DNA from: Microlunatus phosphovorus NM-1
GTDB taxonomy: Bacteria; Actinomycetota; Actinomycetes; Propionibacteriales; Propionibacteriaceae
Assembly (NCBI RefSeq): GCF_000270245.1
Contig: NC_015635.1
Location: 2,480,001 to 2,544,000 of the forward strand
Direction of reading: 5' to 3'
DNA: 64,000 nucleotides
Numbering within the stretch: position 1 is the stretch's first letter; each line of letters starts with the position of its first letter. A model generated the notes under the pieces. The model saw only the letters and a program-made list of their open reading frames with translations, was not told where the DNA came from and did no database searches. Position numbers and translations under genes: made by a program. Of the stretch, positions 32,054 to 40,546 are shown piece by piece.

Positions 32054-34434
32054 GGGTCGACCTGGGCACGACGTTCACGGCCGCCGCCGTCGCCAACGGT
32101 CAGCCCCCGACGATGGTCGGCCTCGGCAACCGCGCGCTGCAGATTCCGTCGGTGCTGTTCTTGGCGCCCGACGGACAGCTCATGTGTGGCGAATCGGCGG
32201 AGCGGCGCGGACTGGCCGAGCCGGATCGGGTGGTCAGGGAGTTCAAACGTCGAATCGGTGACTCGGTCCCGATCCTGGTGGCCGGCTCGCCCTACTCTGC
32301 ACAGAGTCTGACCGCCCGCCTGCTGCGGCATGTTTGGCTGACGACCCGCGACCGGATGGGGTCGGCACCTAACGAAGTGGTGCTCACCCATCCGGCCAAC
32401 TGGGGCCCCTACAAGCTCGAGCTGCTCGACCAGGTCGCTTCGATAGCCGACGTCGGCCCGGTCATTCGCTGCCCCGAGCCGGTGGCGGCGGCAGCGCAGT
32501 ACGCGGCGCAGAACAAGGTGGACATCGGCAGCACGATCGCTGTGTACGACCTCGGCGGCGGCACGTTCGACGCGTGTGTCCTGTCCAAGACCGCCAACGG
32601 CTTCGAGTTGGTCGGGGTCCCCGAGGGAATCGAGCATCTGGGCGGCATCGACTTCGACGAGGCGCTCTTTCAGAACGCCATCGGTCTGCTCGGCTCCCGG
32701 ATCGAGCAGCTCGACCCCGATGATCCCCAGACCACCCTCGGGCTGAATCGCCTTCGCCGCGACTGTGTGGACTGCAAGGAGGCACTGTCCTCGGACGTGG
32801 ACGCCGTGCTGCCTGTCGCGCTGCCTGGACTCTCCACCACCCTGCGGTTCACCCGCAGCGATTTCGAGGGTCTGATTCGGCCGGCGCTGGAGGAGACCAT
32901 GGACGCCATGGCGCGCGCGCTGCGCTCGGCGAACGTCACCCCCGACCGGCTCTCCGCGATCGTGCTGGTCGGCGGGAGCAGCCGGATCCCGCTCGTCGGC
33001 GAGCTGGTCCAGCAACGCTTCGGGATCCCGACCGCGCTCGACACCCACCCCAAGCACGACATCGCTCTCGGTGCGGTGCAGTTCGGACACCGCGCGGACA
33101 GGGCGGCAGCGCTGCCGCCGACCCCGTCGGTCGCGCCGACATCCGCGCCGACGACGCCCCCGCCGACGACACCCGCATCCACGGCACCGGCACCCACGAC
33201 ACCGGCACCGATCCCGAAGCCGACCACGCCAGCCACCCCGCCCGTCCCGCCGAGTCCGGACACGCCCAAGCCCGCGCCAGTCGATCCAGCAGCAGCTCCG
33301 CGGCCCGATCGGGCCGCGAACCGGCGGCGAGGCATCGTCATCGCCGGCGTGGCAGCTGTCCTGATCGCCGGTGTCATTGCCGGGGTCGCGCTCCTCAACC
33401 GTCCGAAAGACGTGCCGGTGGTCAGCGATCAACCTTCGACCAGCCTGGGTCCATCCACTGCATCAGCAAGTGTCAGCCCGTCGGCCACGGTGAACGCAGC
33501 CGGGCTGCCGATCTCTGCGCCGTTGACCGACAGCCAGTTGATCGTGCCGGCAAAGGTCGACGACAACTGGGATCTCTGGCTCGCGGACACCGAGACGGCG
33601 GCCCCGGTCGCCCGGCTGACAACCGACCCGGCAGTGGACGGGGGACCGGTCCTGTCGCCCGATCGGCGCACGGTGATCTACCTCCAGAATCTGAACAACG
33701 AGGGCAAACGGACGCTGCTGGTGAAGGGTGCTGCCTCACCAGGCGACGGCCGCGCGCTGTTCAATCCGATGCCTTCGCAGTGCGCCGACACGGTGTTTCG
33801 CCCGGCCTGGAACCCGGCTGTGCCGCTGGAGGCCGGCGGCGAGATCGCGGTGCCCTGCGTCAACGCCAAGGGAAAGTACGGGCTCTATCGATTCACTCTC
33901 GACGGGGAGTTGATCGCGAAGGTCCCGGTCCCGTCCGGCACCGTACGCGTGGATGATCCCGCCTACTCACCCGACGGTTCAAAGCTGGTCTATTGGGCCG
34001 CTTCGGACTCGAAGCTGGATGGCGGCGTCCTCTACACCGTCGAGGTGAACGGTGGGAAGCCCAGGTTGCTGGTGGAGTCGACCCAGGCCGGTGAGGACGC
34101 CGATCCTGTCTGGTCACCGGACGCGTCGCACATCGCGTTCCGACGCCGGGTCGCCGATGGCACGTCGGGGGGCAACTTCGACGTCTTCACGGTGACCACG
34201 GACGGCAGTGCCAAGCTGGCCAGGCTCACCGAGGACCCTGCCGATGAGCAGAACCCGATCTTCTCCCCGTCCGGCAGTCAGATCGCCTACAAGAGCACGG
34301 CGCCGGACCCCAAACATCCAGATCATGCTGCGACCCGGGTCTGGATCATGGACAACGACGGGGACAACAAGGCAGCGCTGTGGTCGCAGGGCCTCGACCC
34401 AGAGCAGAACGCCGCTGCCTGGGGATTGCGCTAG
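32038..34434 (+). CDS. Hsp70-family protein with membrane span and TolB-like beta-propeller
   Basis: A 798-residue three-part protein. Residues 1 to about 345 form an Hsp70/actin-type ATPase: phosphate loop 1 VGVDLGTTFTAAAV, phosphate loop 2 YDLGGGTFDACVL, adenosine motif LVGGSSRIPLVGELV. A Pro/Thr/Ala-rich linker covers about 360-425. A single membrane span (about 430-452, IVIAGVAAVLIAGVIAGVAL) follows the basic RAANRRRG. The C-terminal part, outside the cell, has PD40 propeller repeats: PVLSPDRRTVIY, AYSPDGSKLVYWA, WSPDASHIAFRR, FSPSGSQIAYKS. The peptide-binding domain of DnaK is absent. It may link cytoplasmic ATPase state to sensing of the envelope; this is inference. Confidence 0.88.
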   Translation: MSYRVGVDLGTTFTAAAVANGQPPTMVGLGNRALQIPSVLFLAPDGQLMCGESAERRGLAEPDRVVREFKRRIGDSVPILVAGSPYSAQSLTARLLRHVWLTTRDRMGSAPNEVVLTHPANWGPYKLELLDQVASIADVGPVIRCPEPVAAAAQYAAQNKVDIGSTIAVYDLGGGTFDACVLSKTANGFELVGVPEGIEHLGGIDFDEALFQNAIGLLGSRIEQLDPDDPQTTLGLNRLRRDCVDCKEALSSDVDAVLPVALPGLSTTLRFTRSDFEGLIRPALEETMDAMARALRSANVTPDRLSAIVLVGGSSRIPLVGELVQQRFGIPTALDTHPKHDIALGAVQFGHRADRAAALPPTPSVAPTSAPTTPPPTTPASTAPAPTTPAPIPKPTTPATPPVPPSPDTPKPAPVDPAAAPRPDRAANRRRGIVIAGVAAVLIAGVIAGVALLNRPKDVPVVSDQPSTSLGPSTASASVSPSATVNAAGLPISAPLTDSQLIVPAKVDDNWDLWLADTETAAPVARLTTDPAVDGGPVLSPDRRTVIYLQNLNNEGKRTLLVKGAASPGDGRALFNPMPSQCADTVFRPAWNPAVPLEAGGEIAVPCVNAKGKYGLYRFTLDGELIAKVPVPSGTVRVDDPAYSPDGSKLVYWAASDSKLDGGVLYTVEVNGGKPRLLVESTQAGEDADPVWSPDASHIAFRRRVADGTSGGNFDVFTVTTDGSAKLARLTEDPADEQNPIFSPSGSQIAYKSTAPDPKHPDHAATRVWIMDNDGDNKAALWSQGLDPEQNAAAWGLR

Positions 34435-34460
34435 CAGCGTGAGGGCGGGGCACCGCGCGA

Positions 34461-35360
34461 TCAGAGCAGCGGCGGCCGACCCAAGGCGGTCATCCGAGCG
34501 ACTGTGCGCCAGCGCATCGGGCGCCGGGCGGGGAGTGCGGTGAGCCCATCGCGGTAGCCGGCGAGCACATCGCGTGCCGGGGCGCCGCGGGCCACGGCAG
34601 CCGCCGTCCAGGTGGTCAGGTACGCGATCGTGAACGGAACGGGCAGCGAGCGCCACGCCATCCACAACCGGTTGCGCGCGGTCAACCGTGCGTAGTCGAG
34701 GTGCCGAGCCGGAGTGCTCCGAGGATGGAAGGCCCTCAGATCGGCCGAATACCAGATCGACCAGCCGGCATCGAGCAACCGCCAGGCCAGATCGGACTCC
34801 TCCATCGAATAGAAGAACCGAGCGTCGAAGCCACCGACCTGCCGAAAGGCGGCAGTTCGCACTACGCACGCACCACCGACGAAGTAGGTGACTGGTCCCG
34901 ACCGCGCCGCGGAGCGGGCACCTAGTCGTGGCACGTGCCGGCGCTGGGTCAGGCCGGACTCGTCGACCAAGCGGATCGCCATCGCGCCGAGCCGGGGGTC
35001 GGCCTGGAAACGGGCAACGACCGACGCCAGCATCCCGGGGTCGAGCAGCTCGGCGTCATCGTCGAGGAACATCACCAGCCCGGCGTCGGTGCTCGCGGCA
35101 CCGATGTTGCGGCCGGCCGGGATGCCGACGTTCTCCCGCAGCACGATCAGCAGGTCGGCAAGCTCGGACGGACGCTCCAGGTCGGCGGGTGGGGATGACA
35201 CGCCGTTCTCGATCAAGACGAGCTGGGTTCGGACACGGCGTTGATCGCGAACCGACCGCACCGCTCTGGCCAACTGCGCCGGTCGGTCGGCTTGAGTGAG
35301 GATGACGATGGCGATCTCGTGCTGTGGCTCGAAGGAATCACCACCGGTATCAGGACTCAC
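34461..35360 (-). CDS. Glycosyltransferase family 2
   Basis: A 299-residue GT-A-fold glycosyltransferase. IAIVILTQADRPAQLARAV starts the nucleotide-sugar domain, NVGIPAGRNIGAA follows, and MFLDDDAELLD carries the metal-binding DxD. FFYSMEESDLAWRLLDAGW is the ED acceptor motif of the rhamnosyl- and galactofuranosyl-transferase-like group. The C-terminus has amphipathic and hydrophobic helices (PFTIAYLTTW). It diverges from the next GT with only 32 bp between starts. Acting in cell-envelope polysaccharide is likely from context. Confidence 0.87.
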   Translation of the reverse strand: MSPDTGGDSFEPQHEIAIVILTQADRPAQLARAVRSVRDQRRVRTQLVLIENGVSSPPADLERPSELADLLIVLRENVGIPAGRNIGAASTDAGLVMFLDDDAELLDPGMLASVVARFQADPRLGAMAIRLVDESGLTQRRHVPRLGARSAARSGPVTYFVGGACVVRTAAFRQVGGFDARFFYSMEESDLAWRLLDAGWSIWYSADLRAFHPRSTPARHLDYARLTARNRLWMAWRSLPVPFTIAYLTTWTAAAVARGAPARDVLAGYRDGLTALPARRPMRWRTVARMTALGRPPLL

Positions 35361-35392
35361 CGGGTGCCGATCCGGTCAGCTAACGTTCTGGC

Positions 35393-36358
35393 ATGACGAG
35401 CAGACCCGACCTGTCCGTCGTGGTCCCGATGCACAATGCCAGCGCGACCATCGCGAAGGTGGTCCGCTCGTTCGTCGAGATCGAGCAGCGCAGCATCGAG
35501 GTGATCGTCGTCGACGACGGCTCGACCGACGACTCGGTCAAGCGGGTGCTGGCCATTGACCGACCGGAGGTGCAGGTCGTCGGACTGGGTGCCAACGCGG
35601 GTGCCGGTATCGCGCGCAACCACGGCTTTGCCCGGGCGCAGGGCCGATATGTGCTTTTCTTCGACGCTGACGACCAGATCCATCCGGGGGCGCTGCTGAA
35701 TGCCGTCGAGGCGCTCGACGACCTGGGCGCCGATGCGGCGATCATGCCCTATCGCTACCGTCGCGGAGCGGCACGCAAGTCCGACGGCATGAACTCCTAC
35801 GACACCGGTGTGTGGAGCCAGTACGCCGTTGGGCCACGTCGGATTGCCCGGCTGGGCGAAGTGCCGAGGCTCCTCGGCTTCTCCAACTACCCGTGGAACA
35901 AGCTGGTCCGGAATGATCACTACCGTCGTACCGGGCTTCGCTTCGGTAGCACCCCGGTCCACAACGACATCCTCGGACACTGGCTGACCCTACTGGACGC
36001 GCGGGCTCTGGTGTTGCTGGACGAGCCGCTCTGCACCCATATCGTGAACGAGGGCGGTCGTCATCTGACCAATCGGGAGAGCAGCGCCAGGCTGAGTCTG
36101 GTCGCAGCGCTCGATGAAACCTATACCGAGTTGGCCGCGCGTCCCGAGAAGCGGAATCGGTTCTCGCACCACTATTGGGACTTCGTGCTTCGGGTGGCCA
36201 GCTGGGCAACCACCCGGATGGCACCAGATACCGTCGATGAGTTCAATCTCCGGCTGCAGCACCACCTGCTCCGGATCGATCTCAGCGACTTCACCCGGAT
36301 GCGGTTGCGGCGCGATCCCCGGTTGGCGACCCGGATCATCCGCAAGGCCTTGGCATGA
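35393..36358 (+). CDS. Glycosyltransferase family 2
   Basis: A 321-residue GT2 enzyme: LSVVVPMHNASATIAKVV, IEVIVVDDGSTDDSVKRV, ANAGAGIARNHGFARAQG, and the DxD motif YVLFFDADDQIHPG. The C-terminal half (SNYPWNKLVRNDHYRR) resembles transferases that modify teichoic acids or capsule. It overlaps the next GT by 4 bp (ATGA), so the two form an operon. Donor and acceptor are unknown. Confidence 0.88.
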   Translation: MTSRPDLSVVVPMHNASATIAKVVRSFVEIEQRSIEVIVVDDGSTDDSVKRVLAIDRPEVQVVGLGANAGAGIARNHGFARAQGRYVLFFDADDQIHPGALLNAVEALDDLGADAAIMPYRYRRGAARKSDGMNSYDTGVWSQYAVGPRRIARLGEVPRLLGFSNYPWNKLVRNDHYRRTGLRFGSTPVHNDILGHWLTLLDARALVLLDEPLCTHIVNEGGRHLTNRESSARLSLVAALDETYTELAARPEKRNRFSHHYWDFVLRVASWATTRMAPDTVDEFNLRLQHHLLRIDLSDFTRMRLRRDPRLATRIIRKALA

Positions 36359-37767
36359 GCGACCAAGCCGAGCGCCCGTCACCGCGGTTGAGCCCAGCAC
36401 TGCAGTTGGGTCAGACGCCGCAGGCGAGCATCATCGTGACCGCCTACAACATCGAGTCCTACATCGAGGAGTCCCTGGCCAGCATCGCCGCGCAGACCCT
36501 GGCCGAACTCGAGGTCATCGTGGTCGATGACGGGTCGAGCGACGCCACACCGGCCAGGATCACGGAGTTCTGTGCCGGAGATCCTCGATTCATCCCGGTG
36601 CTGCTGCCACACAACAGCCCCGGTGGCGTGGCCACGGCCGCCAACATCGGTCTCGAGCGGGCCAGCTCCCCGTGGGTGGGCTTCGTGGACGGGGACGACT
36701 TCATCGAGCCGACCATGTTCGAGCGGCTCGTCGGCGCTGCCGCCGCGTCCGGATCCGACCTCGCGATGTGCGAGTACCTCGAAGTGATCGACGGTTCTGG
36801 CGAGCGCCGCGACCCGGCCGATGCCCATCGCTGGGCCGAGTTCACCGCGGGCCGCTACGAGCTCGATACCCACACCCGCTATCAGCTCCTCCGCTTCATC
36901 GCGGTCCCCTGGCGCAAGCTCTACCGTCGCACCCTGCTGGCGGACAACCAGATCCGATTCCCGGTCAGCGAAGGCTTCTACGAGGACAACCCATTCCATT
37001 GGTTCACATTGCTCTGCGCCGATTCGATTGCGCTGGTGCCGGAGGTGCTCTGCTATCACCGGGTCGCGCGGACCGGCCAGACCACGTCGGCAGCTGACGA
37101 GCGGCTGCTGCAGATCTTTGACCACCACGACACGATCCACACCTGGCTGCTCGGTCGAGGCCTGCTGGATGCGTACCAGGTCCCTCTGCTGATCTGGGTG
37201 ATCTCGCAGCTGGAGTGGATCGCGCGGCGCATCTCGCCCAGCACGCGCCGGCAGCTGTTCGCGATCCTGCGACCGATCTTCGCCCAGTACTCGACGGAGA
37301 TGGTGCTGGTCGCCCTCCGCGAGGGCAACAAGGGTGCGACGGCTCGGCGGCTGAGCCTCGCCATTGCCAAGGGCGAGTACGGCAGCTTCGTTCGCGCGCT
37401 CTCCAGCCGATCCGACTCGAACAGCCCGGTGCTGGCTGCGGCATTCCACCTCCGGCATTCCGGTGTCCGGCACACTGCGCTGTTGACCGGCCGTTATCTC
37501 CGCAACCGGTTCCTCGGCGACCAGGCCGGCAGGGCACTTGGTCGATTCGGTCTGTTCGGCCGACTTGGTCGCGAGGCCTCGCGGCAGGATGTGCTGTTCG
37601 GCCTGATGGTGATCCAGCGGCAGCTCGCCGGTCTGGAGGAGTCGATCGGCGTCGTCGAGGCCAGACTCGATGCCATCGATCGGCGAATCGAGGGTCGCGG
37701 CACTGATCGCGAGACGACCTCAGGCGCCGTCGACGTCGACGCACAGCGAGGGGATCCTGCCGCCTGA
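36355..37767 (+). CDS. Glycosyltransferase family 2 with C-terminal coiled segment
   Basis: A 470-residue GT2: ASIIVTAYNIESYIEESL, LEVIVVDDGSSDATPARI, NSPGGVATAANIGLERA, DxD in WVGFVDGDDFIEP, and VPWRKLYRRTLLADNQ. About 200 extra C-terminal residues follow, including a predicted coiled coil (VIQRQLAGLEESIGVVEAR). Such tails are typical of envelope-polymer transferases. Its 3' end overlaps the 3' end of the convergent glf gene by 48 bp. Confidence 0.86.
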   Translation: MSDQAERPSPRLSPALQLGQTPQASIIVTAYNIESYIEESLASIAAQTLAELEVIVVDDGSSDATPARITEFCAGDPRFIPVLLPHNSPGGVATAANIGLERASSPWVGFVDGDDFIEPTMFERLVGAAAASGSDLAMCEYLEVIDGSGERRDPADAHRWAEFTAGRYELDTHTRYQLLRFIAVPWRKLYRRTLLADNQIRFPVSEGFYEDNPFHWFTLLCADSIALVPEVLCYHRVARTGQTTSAADERLLQIFDHHDTIHTWLLGRGLLDAYQVPLLIWVISQLEWIARRISPSTRRQLFAILRPIFAQYSTEMVLVALREGNKGATARRLSLAIAKGEYGSFVRALSSRSDSNSPVLAAAFHLRHSGVRHTALLTGRYLRNRFLGDQAGRALGRFGLFGRLGREASRQDVLFGLMVIQRQLAGLEESIGVVEARLDAIDRRIEGRGTDRETTSGAVDVDAQRGDPAA

Positions 37768-38871
37768 GTCGATTCCCGCGAGGATCCGGTCCGCGGTCGC
37801 CAACGCCTCGGCGATCGTGACATCCATGTCGAGGTACCGATAGGTGCCGAGCCGCCCGGCGAACGTCACGCCTGATGCCGACCGTGCGGCGTCGAGATAC
37901 CGGCGCAGCGTTCGCTGATCGGCGGCCAATCGGATCGGGTAGTAGGGGATATCGCCTTCGCCGGCCAGCCTGCTCGTCTCCCGAATGCACACCGTGTCGG
38001 TGTGCTCCTCCCAGGGCGCAAGGTACTTGTGCTCGGTGATCCGGGTGTACGGCACGTCCAGGTCGCCATAGTTCATCACCGCGCAGCCGAGGAAGTCCCC
38101 GGTCGCGCGGATCTCCTCGAAGTCCAAGGTGCGGTAGCCCAGCCGGCCGTAGCGATGCTCGAACCAGTCGTCCAGCGGCCCGGTCCAGATCGAGTGATCG
38201 AAGGCGTCCCGATCAGCGGCGGCGTACGGCGTCGAAAGCCGGACCTCGATCAGCGGATGATCCAGGATGGCGGAGACGATGGCTGTGTACCCGTCCCGCG
38301 GCATGCCCTGATGCGGATGACTGAAATAGGAGTCCTCGTAGGTGAAGCGCAAGGGCAGTCGTCGCAGCACCGAGGCCGGGATCTCGTTCGGCTCCAGCCC
38401 CCACTGCTTGCGGGTGTAGCCCAGGAAGAAGGCCTCGTACAAGCGGCGGCCCATCAGCTTGAGCGCCTGCTCCTCGAAGTTGCGAGGCACCTCGATCGAC
38501 GAGTCTGCCTGCTCCGCGATGAAGGCTCGTGCCTGATCGGGATTCAGCGCGGTCTGGAAGAGCTGATTGATGGTCAGCAAGTTGACCGGCAGGAGATATA
38601 CCCGGCCGCCTACGGTGGTGCGGACCCGGTGGTAGTACGGGAGCAGCACCCCGAACCGGTTGATATAGCTCCAGACACGTTCATTGCCGGTGTGGAAGAT
38701 GTGCGGCCCATAGCGGTGGACCAGGACCTGCGTCTGCGGGTCCCGTTCGGTGTGGCAGTTGCCGGCGACGTGGTCGCGGCACTCCAGCACGGTCACCTCG
38801 TGCCCGGCATCGGCGAGTTCGCGGGCGATCACCGCTCCCGAGAAGCCCGCTCCCGCCACGCCGAATCTCAC
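37720..38871 (-). CDS. glf: UDP-galactopyranose mutase
   Basis: Flavoenzyme interconverting UDP-galactopyranose and UDP-galactofuranose, the precursor of galactofuranose polymers in the cell envelope. The 383-residue protein has the FAD motif VAGAGFSGAVIARELADAG, RYGPHIFHTGNERVWSYI, YTRKQWGLEPNEIP, and YTRITEHKYLAPWEEH with the conserved flavin-site residues. Its presence next to four GT2 genes points to a galactofuranose-containing glycan. It ends inside the convergent GT gene (48-bp overlap). Confidence 0.95.
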   Translation of the reverse strand: MRFGVAGAGFSGAVIARELADAGHEVTVLECRDHVAGNCHTERDPQTQVLVHRYGPHIFHTGNERVWSYINRFGVLLPYYHRVRTTVGGRVYLLPVNLLTINQLFQTALNPDQARAFIAEQADSSIEVPRNFEEQALKLMGRRLYEAFFLGYTRKQWGLEPNEIPASVLRRLPLRFTYEDSYFSHPHQGMPRDGYTAIVSAILDHPLIEVRLSTPYAAADRDAFDHSIWTGPLDDWFEHRYGRLGYRTLDFEEIRATGDFLGCAVMNYGDLDVPYTRITEHKYLAPWEEHTDTVCIRETSRLAGEGDIPYYPIRLAADQRTLRRYLDAARSASGVTFAGRLGTYRYLDMDVTIAEALATADRILAGIDSGGRIPSLCVDVDGA

Positions 38872-38938
38872 GGGCCGGCTCGGTGCTGCCGGTCGGCCCT
38901 GCGTACGGCCGTCATGCGCGCCACTCTAGTGCCGTCGA

Positions 38939-38980
38939 GATCTCTGGCCGTGTAGCCCAGATCTCTGGCCGTGTAGCCCA
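38939..38980. repeat. Exact 21-bp tandem duplication
   Basis: GATCTCTGGCCGTGTAGCCCA (38939-38959, 21 bp, shown here as a unit one base over the short-motif norm by necessity of identity) occurs twice without mismatch; its key parts are GATCTCTGG and CCGTGTAGCCCA. It lies between the starts of glf (minus) and a GT2 gene (plus), 35 bp before the latter, and may alter promoter spacing. It probably arose by replication slippage. Confidence 0.85.
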
Positions 38981-39014
38981 GCCCACCCCGGCGCGGGCGG
39001 ATACACTCCGACCG

Positions 39015-39944
39015 ATGCACCCGATCCCCCGGATCGGCCCGACCGAGGCCGCAGACCGACCGCGATGGTCGGTCATCGTGCCGGTGCACGACTGCGCGCC
39101 GTTTCTGGCCGATGCCCTGACCGGAGTGCTCGAGCAACTGGCCGAGGACGACTGCGAGGTGGTCGTGCTCGACGACGATTCAACCGACGATCCGGCGCGG
39201 GTGGTTGAGCAGGTCGGTCGTGATCGGGTCCGCTTTGTCGTCAACCCGGGCCGGCTCGGTGCCAGCGCGACGTTCAACCGAGGTCTCGAGCTTGCCAGGG
39301 GCGACCTGGTCCACCTGCTGCACGGCGACGACATGGTTCTTCCGGGCTTCTACTCGACGATGGCGGCTGCGCTCGACTCGACGGCGGCGCTCGCCGCCAT
39401 CTGCCGGGTGGAGGACGTCGATATCGACAGTGCTCCGCTGTATCGCACCCGGTCCTACCGCCGGGGCACGGGCGTGTGGACCGATGCGTTGGACGCACTC
39501 GCGGTCTCGAACCGGGTCCGGGCCCCCGGCATCGTGGTGCGCCGCTCCGGGTACGAACTGGTGGGAGGCTTTCGGACCGACCTGCCGCATGCCGCGGACT
39601 GGGACATGTGGACGCGGCTTGCCGCGCACGGGCGGGTGGCTTTTGTCGACGAGGTGCTCGCGCGCTATCGGCGGCATCCCGGCTCGGACACTCGGGCTCG
39701 GGTGCTGACCGGTGCGAACGTCCGCGAGCGGGTTGCCGCCATCGGCGTGCTGGCGGGATATCTGGAGCCGCGTCGGAGGCCGTGGGTGACCCGGCGGGCA
39801 CTGGTCTATGCGACCGTGTTCGCGGCCCGCACGTCGCTGTCCTTGGCTCGATCGGGCGAGCGGCGGGCTGCGGGTGTCCAGCTGGCGGAGGCGGCGCGTT
39901 GCCTGGTGCAGGTGCCCGGAGGCCCGCCAAGGATCAGCCGTTGA
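39015..39944 (+). CDS. Glycosyltransferase family 2
   Basis: A 309-residue GT2: WSVIVPVHDCAPFLADAL, CEVVVLDDDSTDDPARVV, NPGRLGASATFNRGLELA, and LVHLLHGDDMVLPGF with the metal site reading GDD. RTDLPHAADWDMWTRLAAHG is the acceptor-side ED-like motif, with Asp-Trp-Asp. ATG 39015 is preferred over an open frame from 38883, which would include the 21-bp tandem repeat. The stop overlaps the next convergent gene by 11 bp. Likely role in the same envelope glycan as glf. Confidence 0.86.
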   Translation: MHPIPRIGPTEAADRPRWSVIVPVHDCAPFLADALTGVLEQLAEDDCEVVVLDDDSTDDPARVVEQVGRDRVRFVVNPGRLGASATFNRGLELARGDLVHLLHGDDMVLPGFYSTMAAALDSTAALAAICRVEDVDIDSAPLYRTRSYRRGTGVWTDALDALAVSNRVRAPGIVVRRSGYELVGGFRTDLPHAADWDMWTRLAAHGRVAFVDEVLARYRRHPGSDTRARVLTGANVRERVAAIGVLAGYLEPRRRPWVTRRALVYATVFAARTSLSLARSGERRAAGVQLAEAARCLVQVPGGPPRISR

Positions 39945-40437
39945 GCTGACGTACCGCTGCCTCGCCGAGCATCTCGATCGCGGCGTCGAAGACCTCCAGC
40001 ATCTCGGGGTCGTCGTAGTGCGCGGAGATGTCGGCGGCGGCCAACAGCCCGCCGAGCAGCAGCTGAGCAGTCTCGACCGGACCAGGGCGCGGACCCGGGA
40101 CCGGCCAGCCCTTCGGCCAGCGGCGTGGCCAGCCGGTGCCGCACCAGTCGTCGATGTCGCTCAGGAATGAGCGCTTGAAGCCATCCCGGCTGGCCAGCGC
40201 GGCAGCAGTCATCTTGTGCAGCAGGGCTGCACCCATCGACGGATCGCCCGGCGGCAGCGGTTGAGGATTCAGCTCGACCTCCTCCCCGCCCAATGCCGCC
40301 TTCTGGCGTGCCGCGAACTGCACGACGTGTTGTGGTCCGCGCGGGATCACATCGGCCGCCTTGGGATTCAGGGCGATGACCAATGCCAGCCGGTCGCCGG
40401 ACATGAGGGCACGCAGGATCTGTGAGGTTGATGCCAT
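39934..40437 (-). CDS. Hypothetical protein with NPQPLPPG motif
   Basis: A 167-residue soluble protein. In the middle, EVELNPQPLPPGDP matches a short motif seen in many otherwise unannotated bacterial proteins. A Trp/Pro-rich stretch (WCGTGWPRRWPKGWPVPGP) follows, then a helical C-terminus. There is no signal peptide and no membrane span. ATG 40437 is preceded by GAGAGGAACC. I do not know its function and the neighbours do not reveal it. Confidence 0.6.
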   Translation of the reverse strand: MASTSQILRALMSGDRLALVIALNPKAADVIPRGPQHVVQFAARQKAALGGEEVELNPQPLPPGDPSMGAALLHKMTAAALASRDGFKRSFLSDIDDWCGTGWPRRWPKGWPVPGPRPGPVETAQLLLGGLLAAADISAHYDDPEMLEVFDAAIEMLGEAAVRQLNG

Positions 40438-40546
40438 GGTCGGTTCCTCTCCTCGGAAATGTTGGAGGGAGGAGACTTCGGCTGCCGCCGGCGATACATG
40501 CCTGGGTAGTGCGTGCTGATGAGCCCGATGCCGTCAGCGGAGCCTG

